A stretch of DNA of 5,771 nt from an uncultured Eubacteriales bacterium. GTDB lineage: Bacteria > Bacillota > Clostridia > Christensenellales > CAG-917. The DNA lies in the NCBI GenBank assembly GCA_900550855.1, contig URTQ01000093.1, forward strand, positions 1 to 5,771, in the 5' to 3' direction. The notes under the pieces were generated by a model. The model had not been told where the DNA came from. It did no database searches and was given only the letters and a program-made list of their open reading frames with translations. Shown here piece by piece: positions 1-5,771 of the stretch (position 1 is its first letter; each line of letters starts with the position of its first letter). The translations under genes and the position numbers were made by a program.

Positions 1-150
1 AACGAACAAAGCGGTACGCATAAAAAGAGCATCGCAATGAGTTTTGCGTTCTCGTCGCTCGAACGCACGCTCACCGACGACGAAATCGCCGCAGAAATGG
101 CAAAGATTTTGTCCGCGCTCAAACGCAAAGTCGGCGCAAAAATCAGATAA
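1..150 (+). CDS. pheT: Phenylalanine--tRNA ligase beta subunit, C-terminal end (partial)
   Basis: Frame 1 is open from the left edge to TAA at 148-150 and gives 49 residues. They match the end of the ferredoxin-fold anticodon-binding (FDX-ACB) domain that closes bacterial PheT: a beta strand with KKSIAMSFAFSSLERTLTDD, then a helix (EIAAEMAKILSALKRKVGA) and the final short AKIR. The S-x-E-R-T-L-T-D-D/E-E pattern is the typical family signature at this place. PheT is the large subunit of the cytoplasmic alpha2-beta2 synthetase that charges tRNA-Phe; this domain contacts the anticodon stem-loop. Everything upstream, including the editing domain, lies outside the window. A hairpin terminator begins 14 bases after the stop. 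In several Bacillota pheT lies a few genes upstream of mutS2, so the order here is plausible. Identification rests on remembered family sequence, not on a search. Confidence 0.9.
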   Translation, partial: NEQSGTHKKSIAMSFAFSSLERTLTDDEIAAEMAKILSALKRKVGAKIR

Positions 151-163
151 ACAAAATTTATGG

Positions 164-198
164 CAAAATCGACGAAGCACAACGCTTCGTCGGTTTTG
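164..198 (+). terminator. Intrinsic terminator behind pheT, inside the 5' region of mutS2
   Basis: The arm at 164-178 (CAAAATCGACGAAGC) pairs with 184-198 (GCTTCGTCGGTTTTG) over 15 bp with one T-G wobble (169-193) and a 5-base loop ACAAC. The four Ts at 194-197 form the tail and pair with the As of the upstream arm, as in many bidirectional terminators. It starts 14 bases after the pheT stop, the usual place for a terminator. It lies within a possible upstream extension of the mutS2 frame (160-225), which argues that this stretch is not coding. It could also act as an attenuator if mutS2 is transcribed from upstream, because no good promoter is visible between it and mutS2. Confidence 0.72.
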
Positions 199-225
199 GC
201 GACAGTACGAAATATAAGTGAAGTT

Positions 226-2088
226 ATGTTTGACCAAAAGAGTTTGAATACGCTCGAATATCCCAAAATTCTCGACAAGCTTGCCTCGTTTGCGCAATCG
301 CAAGGCGGAAAAGATAAGGCAAGGTCGCTTGTCCCGTTCGAGAAAATCGCGGACGCAAACAACGCTCTCAACGAAACGGCGGAAGCAGACAGAGTGCTTT
401 TCGAGTATTCATTATCGCCGAATTTCGCAGTCGACGACATAAGCGAGATTCTCGTAAAGGCGAAAAAGGGCGCAACGCTCGCAATCCCCGAAATTATGAA
501 GGTCGGAAGGTCGCTTCGCGTGTCGAGAAGGCTCAAATATACAATCGACAAAGTGAAGGATTGCCCCATACTTGCAGATATGGCTATGGGGCTTTTTGAG
601 AACGAAACCCTCGAAAAAAAGATTTTCGACGCGTTTTTGAGCGAAACGGAAGTTGCCGACAACGCCTCGAACGAGTTGCGCGCGATTCGTATTCGTATTC
701 GCAAACTCAACGACAACGTAAGAAGCAAACTTCAACTTTTCATCACGTCGCCGCAATACTCGAAGTACTTGCAAGACAACATCATAACCGTGCGCGGCGA
801 TAGGTACGTCATACCCGTAAAAAGCGACTGCAAAGGCACTATCCCGGGACTCGTTCACGATCAGTCGGCTTCGGGTTCGACGCTATTCGTAGAACCTATG
901 CAAATCGTCGAACTCAACAACGAACTCAAAGTCGAACTCGTCAACGAACAACTCGAAATTGAAAGAATTTTGAGAGGTTTTTCAAACCAAATCGAAAGTT
1001 GCGCGGACGGCATAACTTACAGTTATAACACCGTCGTCGATATGGATATGGTGTTTGCAAAAGCGCAACTCGCAAGAGAGTATAAGGCGGTAAAACCCGA
1101 ACTCAACGAAGTCGGAATAATCAATATCCGCGCGGGCAGACATCCGCTTATCGACGGGAAAAAGGTCGTTCCCGTGTCGCTTGCTCTCGAAAAAGACGAG
1201 AAAATGTTGCTGATTACTGGTCCTAACACGGGCGGTAAAACCGTTACGCTCAAACTTGTCGGTCTGTTTACGATTATGGCAATGAGCGGATTGTTTATCC
1301 CTGCAAAGAGTGCGAATCTGTCCGTTTTCGACGGCGTTTACAGCGACATCGGCGACGAGCAGAGCATAGAGCAAAGTTTGTCTACGTTCTCGTCGCATAT
1401 CAAGAATACAATCGGAATTTTGGACGTTATCTCTTCAAAATCTCTCGTTTTGTTCGACGAACTCGGCGCAGGTACAGACCCCGGCGAAGGCGCGGCGCTT
1501 GCCGTAAGTATCGCCGAATACTTGCTCAAAGTGGGCGCAAAAGCGTTTATAACGTCGCATTTTAACGACCTCAAAGAGTTTTCGCTTGTGACGAAAGGCG
1601 TCGTTGCGGCTTCTATGGAATTTGACAGCAACACGTTCTGCCCGACATACAAACTCGTGATGGGCGCGATAGGTTCGTCGAACGCGCTCGCCATTGCAAA
1701 GAAACTCGGACTTTCCGACGAGATTATCGAAAACGCAAAGAGCAAGATATCCGTTGAAAAACGTCAATTCGACAACGTTCTGACAGCTGCGGAAAAGACG
1801 AGAATGAAAGCCGCCGAACTCGTAAGCGAAGCGTCGATAGACAGAGAAAACGCCGCAAAAGCGTTGAAAGACGCCGAAATCGAGAAAAAGCGCATAGAAG
1901 AAAAGCGCGAAAAACTCGACGAGAGCATACGAAAGGAAACAAAACGCCTCATCGAAAACAGCGTTGAAGAAGCAAACGATATTCTTGCGCAAATAAAGGA
2001 TATTCTCAACAAACCCGAAGTCGAGGATAAGGATTTGTTCGAGGCGAGAAAACTCAAAAAACAACTCGAAAATATGTCCGCCGACTAA
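226..2088 (+). CDS. mutS2: Endonuclease MutS2-family ATPase, ended early by an in-frame TAA
   Basis: MutS2 is a dimeric cytoplasmic ATPase related to MutS. In different bacteria it is linked to suppression of recombination and, in Bacillus subtilis, to sensing collided ribosomes. From ATG 226 the product has 620 residues: an N-terminal MutS2 core, a clamp-like region with DRYVIPVK and a G-S-T-L-F-V-E-P motif, Walker A GPNTGGKT (about 332-339), the D-I-G-D-E-Q-S-I-E-Q-S-L-S-T-F-S-S-H signature (374-391), Walker B LVLFDELGAGTD (407-418), the switch H445 in TSHF, and a charged coiled coil (about 510-600). All ATPase motifs are intact. I prefer start 226 over ATG 160: family members begin near MFDQKSLNTLEY, and the extra 22 codons cover a terminator hairpin. 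Neither start has a strong ribosome binding site. The frame stops at 2086-2088, before the KOW-like domain, which follows in the same frame. With that tail it would reach about 682 residues; B. subtilis MutS2 has 785 including Smr. Confidence 0.93.
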   Translation: MFDQKSLNTLEYPKILDKLASFAQSQGGKDKARSLVPFEKIADANNALNETAEADRVLFEYSLSPNFAVDDISEILVKAKKGATLAIPEIMKVGRSLRVSRRLKYTIDKVKDCPILADMAMGLFENETLEKKIFDAFLSETEVADNASNELRAIRIRIRKLNDNVRSKLQLFITSPQYSKYLQDNIITVRGDRYVIPVKSDCKGTIPGLVHDQSASGSTLFVEPMQIVELNNELKVELVNEQLEIERILRGFSNQIESCADGITYSYNTVVDMDMVFAKAQLAREYKAVKPELNEVGIINIRAGRHPLIDGKKVVPVSLALEKDEKMLLITGPNTGGKTVTLKLVGLFTIMAMSGLFIPAKSANLSVFDGVYSDIGDEQSIEQSLSTFSSHIKNTIGILDVISSKSLVLFDELGAGTDPGEGAALAVSIAEYLLKVGAKAFITSHFNDLKEFSLVTKGVVAASMEFDSNTFCPTYKLVMGAIGSSNALAIAKKLGLSDEIIENAKSKISVEKRQFDNVLTAAEKTRMKAAELVSEASIDRENAAKALKDAEIEKKRIEEKREKLDESIRKETKRLIENSVEEANDILAQIKDILNKPEVEDKDLFEARKLKKQLENMSAD

Positions 2089-2274
2089 AAAAAAGAGGCG
2101 GTCGTCGAGGACGTTCCCGACGATTCGCCTTTGAAAATCGGCGATAACGTCTTTGTCAAATCCTTGCAAAAGAAGGGCAAACTAACGTCAATAAATCAGC
2201 GTGGCGAAGCGGTGGTTTCCTTTGGAAAACTCACGACGAAAGTCAAGAAAGACGACTATTTCAAGGTGAAATGA
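2089..2274 (+). pseudogene. mutS2: MutS2 KOW-like tail, in frame but cut off by the TAA at 2086-2088
   Basis: After the TAA the same frame runs on for 61 codons to TGA 2272-2274. Residues 15-61 of this piece (LKIGDNVFVKSLQKKG, then KLTSINQRGEAVVSFG, then KLTTKVKKDDYFKVK) match the small beta-barrel that follows the coiled coil in MutS2; B. subtilis has GDEVKVLTFGQKGTLL and IGILKMKVKEKDLE at the same place. The first 14 residues are an acidic linker. There is no convincing start for independent translation: TTG 2131 lacks a well-placed Shine-Dalgarno sequence. The frame has no further stop or frameshift, so the break is either recent, bypassed, or an error. Several codons here (CTA, TCA, ATA, AAT, CAG, CGT) are less used in the neighbouring genes, a weak hint of drift. 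The Smr domain that usually ends MutS2 is missing: the frame closes one base before the next gene. Confidence 0.75.
2263..2269 (+). promoter_or_regulatory. Ribosome binding site for the membrane protein gene
   Basis: AAGGTGA lies 6 bases before ATG 2276 and fits the 3' end of 16S rRNA (GGAGGTGA consensus). It sits inside the last codons of the mutS2 frame, whose TGA (2272-2274) is one base before the ATG. It is the best Shine-Dalgarno sequence in the window; those of mutS2, the desulfurase and thiI are weak or absent. Confidence 0.65.
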
Positions 2275-2275
2275 T

Positions 2276-2779
2276 ATGACCGACCACTATTCGCAAACAA
2301 TCGACGTCGAAGTGTCGCAAAAAAAGCGTCAACTGCAATGGGCGGGTATAACTATGATTCTCGCATCGCTCGGATTCGTACTGATTTCGGCTTTTTACAG
2401 TTGGTATTTTATGTTCGGTTTTGCGGCGTTGCTCGCCTCGGGCGCAGTGTGCATACACTTTTACAATAAAACCGCAAAAGAGTATACTTACGAATTTTCG
2501 CCGTCAAGATTGAAAATTATCGAAAAAGACGTCGTGAACAGACAAAGAGTGTATCTCGATTTGCTCTGGAAAGACGTTTGCGGCTTCGAGATAATGAACG
2601 ACGTATACGACGAAAAATCCGACTTGCTCTGCGCCTCGAAAGCGTACGAGAGCGGCGTATGGCAAATCGTGTTCAAAGTCGAAAACGAGAAAAAACGACT
2701 TTTGTTTGCGCCCGACGACTATCTCGTGCTTCTTATAAAAGAAATCGCAAACAACGACGAAAACGAAAAACAAACCTAA
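2276..2779 (+). CDS. Small membrane protein with two N-terminal helices, function unknown (possibly DUF6106-like)
   Basis: 167 residues. A polar N-terminus with a basic patch (QKKRQ, about 15-19) is followed by two hydrophobic segments (about 22-40 and 44-63) joined by a very short turn, so both ends are probably on the cytoplasmic side. Residues 68-155 alternate polar and hydrophobic residues (YTYEFSPSRLKI, RVYLDLLWKDVCGFEIM, WQIVFKVENEKKRLLF) and look like a beta-rich, PH-like soluble domain ending in a helix (YLVLLIKEIA). The C-terminus is acidic and polar. No catalytic motif is visible. The layout resembles small clostridial proteins grouped as DUF6106, but I recall that family only in outline. 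The start is well supported by AAGGTGA at 2263-2269 and by coupling to the end of the mutS2 frame. The gap to the desulfurase gene is 35 bases, so it is likely part of the same transcript; the context does not reveal its role. Confidence 0.8.
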   Translation: MTDHYSQTIDVEVSQKKRQLQWAGITMILASLGFVLISAFYSWYFMFGFAALLASGAVCIHFYNKTAKEYTYEFSPSRLKIIEKDVVNRQRVYLDLLWKDVCGFEIMNDVYDEKSDLLCASKAYESGVWQIVFKVENEKKRLLFAPDDYLVLLIKEIANNDENEKQT

Positions 2780-2814
2780 CGAAACTATAAAAAATCGGCA
2801 ATCTAACAACGAAT

Positions 2815-3960
2815 ATGGACAAACTTATATATCTTGACAATGCCGCAACTACGAGGATTTATCCCGAAGTTGCCGAAACCATACGCAAAGAGAGCGTGGA
2901 AGATTTTTTCAATCCGTCCGCGCTTTACAAACCGTCCGTCGCATTGTCCGTCAAAATCAAAAATGCAAGGGAAAGCATAAAATCCGCACTCAAAGCACCC
3001 GACGGCGAATTGTATTTCCTTTCGGGCGGAAGCGAAGCGGACAATACGGCATTGTTCTGCACGAGAAAACCCAAAGGAAACAAGATTATCGTCGGCGAGG
3101 GCGAACACGACGCGATTATAAACAGTGCGAATCAACTTACACAGCAAGGTTTTGACGTCAGATTTGCGCCCATAAACAAAGACGGTTCGATAAACGTCGA
3201 AGAATTTGAAAAACTGCTCGACGAAAGCGTTTCGCTCGTGTCGATTATGCACGTCAGCAACGAAACGGGGGCAGTGAACGACATCGCAAAACTCGTACGC
3301 CTTACGAGAAAGCATTGTCCCAAAGCCGTATTCCATTCGGACGGCGTACAGGCGTTCGGCAAAATCAAAGTGAATTTGCGCGCGCTCGACGTGGATTTGT
3401 ACACGATTTCCGCACACAAGATTCACGGACCGAAAGGAATCGGCGCGTTATTCGTCAAAAAAGGCGTATCTATAAAGCCGCTTATCTATGGCGGTGGACA
3501 AGAAAAAGGCTTCCGTTCGGGAACGGAAAACGCGCCTGCGATAATCGGATTTGAACAAGCGGTGAAGACTTGTCTTGACAATTTCGATACTGACTATTCT
3601 AAAAAATCACTTTTTAGAGAACAGTTGATGGCAAAACTTGCCGAATCTATCGACGGAATCGAAATTGTATCGCCAAAAGAAAATTTCGCGCCGAACATAT
3701 TGACTGTTGCGTTTAAAGACGTAAGAGGCGAGGTTTTGTTGCACGATATAGAAGATTACGGCATTTTGGTGGGTATCGGCTCGGCGTGTTCGTCGCACCA
3801 CGAATCGAGATTCAAAGGCTTGCTCGGACTTGACGAAAGGCATAAAGACGGAATTATTCGATTCAGCACGTCGTATGAAAACGATGTAAACGACATCGAT
3901 TATATCGTTTTGACCATAAAAAACAGCCTCGAAAAACTCACCGCATACAAGAGAATTTGA
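2815..3960 (+). CDS. Cysteine desulfurase, NifS/IscS type, probable sulfur donor to ThiI
   Basis: A cytoplasmic PLP enzyme of aminotransferase class V that converts L-cysteine to alanine and keeps the sulfur as a persulfide. 381 residues, the usual family length. Motifs in order: YLDNAATT (6-13), FFNPSALY (31-38), the PLP phosphate loop SGGSEADN (70-77), H98 in GEGEHDAI, N149 in HVSNETGAV, D176 and Q179 in FHSDGVQAFGK, the PLP Schiff-base K202 in SAHKIHGPKG, G-Q-E-x-G-x-R-S-G-T-E-N (228-239), and the active-site C325 in GSACSSHH. All key residues are present. The family's usual SGGTEAD has Ser for Thr, and the stretch after C325 (ESRFKGLLGLD) lacks the common P-S-H-V-L pattern. The start at YLDNAATT minus five residues is normal for the family, but no Shine-Dalgarno sequence precedes it. 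thiI follows after 50 bases, as in many Bacillota, which points to dedicated sulfur supply for tRNA thiolation; a general iron-sulfur role cannot be excluded. No iscU or other Fe-S gene is in view. Confidence 0.95.
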   Translation: MDKLIYLDNAATTRIYPEVAETIRKESVEDFFNPSALYKPSVALSVKIKNARESIKSALKAPDGELYFLSGGSEADNTALFCTRKPKGNKIIVGEGEHDAIINSANQLTQQGFDVRFAPINKDGSINVEEFEKLLDESVSLVSIMHVSNETGAVNDIAKLVRLTRKHCPKAVFHSDGVQAFGKIKVNLRALDVDLYTISAHKIHGPKGIGALFVKKGVSIKPLIYGGGQEKGFRSGTENAPAIIGFEQAVKTCLDNFDTDYSKKSLFREQLMAKLAESIDGIEIVSPKENFAPNILTVAFKDVRGEVLLHDIEDYGILVGIGSACSSHHESRFKGLLGLDERHKDGIIRFSTSYENDVNDIDYIVLTIKNSLEKLTAYKRI

Positions 3961-4010
3961 ATTTAAGTCTAAAAAGACTCATATAAATCGAACTACACAA
4001 CGGAACGACT

Positions 4011-5189
4011 ATGGAAAAAGTTATTATCATCAGATACGGGGAAATATTCCTCAAAGGCAAAAACCGCGACTATTTTGAGAGTTTGCTTATAATGAATATT
4101 AAGCAAGCGCTTTCGGGATTGAAATTCGACTTTGCTCGCTCGCAGGGCAGATATTTCGTTGAAAACTTCGACGTCGACGACGAATTCGAGTTTGTGGACA
4201 GATTGAAAAAAGTGTTCGGCATATACTCGTTTTCGGTGGCATACAAGGTTGAAACCAAAGCAAGCGAGGATTTTTGCGACGTTAGAGAGTGCATAAAGCA
4301 ACTTGCAATCAAAACGCAAGAGGAAACTTTGCTCAAAGCGCCGAAATTCAGAGTCACGGTCAAACGCGCCGACAAACGCATACCGCTCGCATCCTACGAG
4401 ATTGCGGCAAAACTCGGCGGCGTCGTGCTTGCAAACACCTCGTTTAAGGTGGATTTGAAAGAATTTGACTACGATTTCTTGGTCGATATGCGCGAAAACG
4501 GCTATTCGTTCGTGTATAGCGACGTAATTCAAGGCGCAGGCGGACTTCCCGTCGGTTGTTCGAGCAAAGGACTCATGCTGCTCTCGGGCGGTATCGATTC
4601 GCCGGTTGCTGCATATATGATGGCAAAGCGCGGTATGAAACTTTGCGCAATTCATTTCTGCTCGCCGCCGTACACGTCCGAAAAAGCCAAAGAAAAGGTG
4701 GTCGAACTTCGCAATATCGTAGAAAAGTACGCAACCGACGTCAAACTTTACGTCGTTCCGTTCACCGAAATTCAAATGGAAATTCACAGAGTTTGCCCTG
4801 CGGAATTTATGATAACAATTATGCGCAGATTTATGATGCGTATTGCATCGATTGTCGCAAAGCAAGCGGAATGTAAAGCGTTGATAACGGGCGAGAGCCT
4901 CGGTCAAGTCGCTTCGCAGACCGTCGAAAGTATGACTTCGACGGAAGATTGCGCAAGTTTGCCTATTTTCAGACCGCTCATTGCGTTCGACAAGGAAGAA
5001 ACGATGAATCTCGCGCGTAAAATAGGCACTTACGAAACGTCAATCGAGCCGTTTGAGGATTGTTGCACGATTTTCTTGCCTAAAAATCCCGTAATTCACC
5101 CCAAACTCGAAAAGGTGAGAGAAGCGGAAAAAGCAATGGATATTGACGGTTTGGTTGCAAAAGCCGTCGAAGGAATCGAGGTCCTTTGA
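4011..5189 (+). CDS. thiI: tRNA 4-thiouridine synthase ThiI, short form without rhodanese domain
   Basis: ThiI activates U8 of tRNA with ATP (adenylation) and replaces oxygen by sulfur to give 4-thiouridine, a near-UV photosensor; in some bacteria it also serves thiazole synthesis for thiamine. 392 residues. The N-terminus MEKVIIIRYGEIFLKGKNR is typical for ThiI and fixes the start. An N-terminal ferredoxin-like domain (about 1-60) and a THUMP domain (about 60-165) bind tRNA. The PP-loop ATPase domain follows with SGGIDSPVAAYMMAKRG (192-208), CPAEFMITIMRRFMMRIA (262-279), GESLGQVASQT (294-304) and FEDCCTIFLP (348-357). By eye, C352 aligns with catalytic C344 of E. coli ThiI. The protein ends soon after, so the C-terminal rhodanese domain of the E. 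coli enzyme, which carries the persulfide cysteine, is absent, as in Bacillus. Sulfur must then come directly from a desulfurase, most simply the neighbour upstream. A weak GGA (4002-4004) is the only ribosome binding element. A terminator lies 53 bases after the stop. Confidence 0.96.
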   Translation: MEKVIIIRYGEIFLKGKNRDYFESLLIMNIKQALSGLKFDFARSQGRYFVENFDVDDEFEFVDRLKKVFGIYSFSVAYKVETKASEDFCDVRECIKQLAIKTQEETLLKAPKFRVTVKRADKRIPLASYEIAAKLGGVVLANTSFKVDLKEFDYDFLVDMRENGYSFVYSDVIQGAGGLPVGCSSKGLMLLSGGIDSPVAAYMMAKRGMKLCAIHFCSPPYTSEKAKEKVVELRNIVEKYATDVKLYVVPFTEIQMEIHRVCPAEFMITIMRRFMMRIASIVAKQAECKALITGESLGQVASQTVESMTSTEDCASLPIFRPLIAFDKEETMNLARKIGTYETSIEPFEDCCTIFLPKNPVIHPKLEKVREAEKAMDIDGLVAKAVEGIEVL

Positions 5190-5241
5190 TTTTCGTCATC
5201 GTATTTAGAGTTGAATTACGAAATAACCGTTGTATTTAGCG

Positions 5242-5268
5242 AAAAGGCGAGTTCGTTCTCGCCTTTTT
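5242..5268. terminator. Bidirectional intrinsic terminator between thiI and the convergent gene
   Basis: AAAAGGCGAG (5242-5251) pairs perfectly with CTCGCCTTTT (5258-5267), 10 bp, around the 6-base loop TTCGTT, with a T-run at 5264-5268. The A-run of the left arm gives a T-run on the minus strand, so the same hairpin can end transcripts from both sides. It lies 53 bases after the thiI stop and about 110 bases beyond the end of the minus-strand gene, the expected arrangement between convergent genes. Confidence 0.88.
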
Positions 5269-5377
5269 CTATTGCGGGTATTTTTCAATTCTTTTTCTCA
5301 AATGTGTTTTCTTACTGCATTTTAGTCTATAAAATCAATTGTGTAGATGCAGTATCGAACGAGTCGAAAGCAACGGC

Positions 5378-5771
5378 TCAATCGAAAGTGAAGTCGCCGC
5401 CGACGTAAACGTCTTTTTCGGTGTACGCCGTTGCGGACGGATTCGACGTGACGAAGCACTCTACTTTGTAGCGAACGATGTCCGAAAACGTGTACGGCAT
5501 ATCGAAAACCGTTATAATTCCGTTTGCGTTTTTGCCGTCAATTTGCGATATCACCGTTTCGCCGAATATATCGCATTTTGTGATTTTGTAAGTGTAGATT
5601 TCCTCGCAAGGAAGAGTTATCGTGACTTTGCCGTCTACATATTTTACGTCAAATTCCGCTTTGTCTTGCGAAACGCAATCGAAACAAGAAGACATAGGGT
5701 AGATTTGCTCGTTTGAAAATATTTCGGTTTTTCGATATTCTATCGGGGGATTTTCCCTTGCAATCGTCACG
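5378..5771 (-). CDS. C-terminal end of an unidentified protein (partial, runs off the right edge)
   Basis: The minus-strand frame enters from the right edge and ends at TGA (5380-5378); 130 residues are visible. A GTG near the edge could be read as a start, but no ribosome binding site can be seen and the frame is open up to the edge, so I take this as the tail of a longer gene. About residues 1-36 are polar and include a CxxC (C29, C32, in SSCFDCVSQ). From about 38 to 130 the sequence is beta-rich with alternating pattern (FDVKYVDGKVTITLP, IYTYKITKCDIFG, IITVFDMPYTF, VRYKVECFVTS, DVYVGGDFTFD), which suggests one Ig- or fibronectin III-like sandwich at the C-terminus, as often attached to surface or hydrolytic enzymes. 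I recognise no catalytic motif and do not assign a function. Base composition and codon use resemble the neighbours. It converges on thiI and shares the terminator at 5242-5268. Confidence 0.62.
   Translation of the reverse strand, partial: VTIARENPPIEYRKTEIFSNEQIYPMSSCFDCVSQDKAEFDVKYVDGKVTITLPCEEIYTYKITKCDIFGETVISQIDGKNANGIITVFDMPYTFSDIVRYKVECFVTSNPSATAYTEKDVYVGGDFTFD

Noticed and set aside
685..702. Hexamer repeat ATTCGT, nearly three copies, in mutS2
   Set aside because: It encodes I-R-I-R-I-R in a conserved helix with alternating Arg; repeated codon choice explains it.
2087..2094. A8 run after the mutS2 stop as a programmed frameshift or slippage site
   Set aside because: The tail is in the same frame as the upstream part and the stop precedes nearly all of the run, so shifting there would destroy rather than restore the tail.
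3966..3979. Hairpin AGTCT-AAAA-AGACT between the desulfurase gene and thiI
   Set aside because: Only 5 bp, AT-rich and without a T-run, so not a credible terminator; the two genes are more likely on one transcript.
3993..4907. 304-codon open frame on the minus strand opposite thiI
   Set aside because: It mirrors a certain gene in full, has a Phe-, Cys-, His- and Arg-rich composition typical of antisense frames in this codon usage, and shows no domain. The same holds for minus-strand frames at 1435-2169, 982-1398, 412-858 and 2803-3426.
5199..5239. Direct repeat GTATTTAG (5201-5208 and 5232-5239) behind thiI
   Set aside because: Eight bases in AT-rich intergenic DNA, with no flanking inverted repeats or other sign of insertion.
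5211..5408. 65-codon plus-strand frame with a hydrophobic stretch behind thiI
   Set aside because: It begins with TTG without a ribosome binding site, runs through the terminator hairpin, and overlaps the minus-strand gene; the hydrophobic look comes from T-rich DNA.

Overview
The window reads as ordinary chromosomal housekeeping DNA from a member of the Bacillota, most likely an uncultured Clostridia-type organism. This rests on gene content (pheT end, a MutS2-family ATPase, then a cysteine desulfurase directly followed by a ThiI that lacks a rhodanese domain) and on moderate GC with a strong preference for codons such as TCG, CTC, GAC and GTC. The assignment to a lineage is inference; no rRNA or other decisive marker is present.

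Layout, left to right. Bases 1-150 hold the last 49 codons of pheT (phenylalanyl-tRNA synthetase beta chain). A 15-bp hairpin with a T-run (164-198) follows and looks like the pheT terminator. mutS2 most likely starts at 226 rather than at the farther upstream ATG at 160. It is open to an in-frame TAA at 2086-2088, after which the same frame continues for 61 codons that clearly resemble the KOW-like domain that follows the coiled coil in MutS2, ending at a TGA at 2272-2274. No Smr nuclease domain is present anywhere. One base later (2276) a small two-helix membrane protein of unknown function begins. Then come a NifS/IscS-type cysteine desulfurase (2815-3960) and thiI (4011-5189). A bidirectional terminator (5242-5268) separates these from the 3' end of an unidentified gene on the minus strand (5378 to the right edge).

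How the genes work together. The desulfurase and ThiI form a known functional pair: the desulfurase takes sulfur from cysteine and ThiI uses it, with ATP, to make 4-thiouridine in tRNA. The four plus-strand genes from mutS2 to thiI lie close together (gaps of 1, 35 and 50 bases from the end of the mutS2 frame) with no convincing terminator between them, so they are probably co-transcribed, at least in part. pheT and thiI both concern tRNA.

I found no mobile element, CRISPR array, RNA gene or new defence-type system. The point most worth checking is the interrupted, Smr-less mutS2; next are the hairpin that decides its start and the uncharacterised membrane protein behind it.
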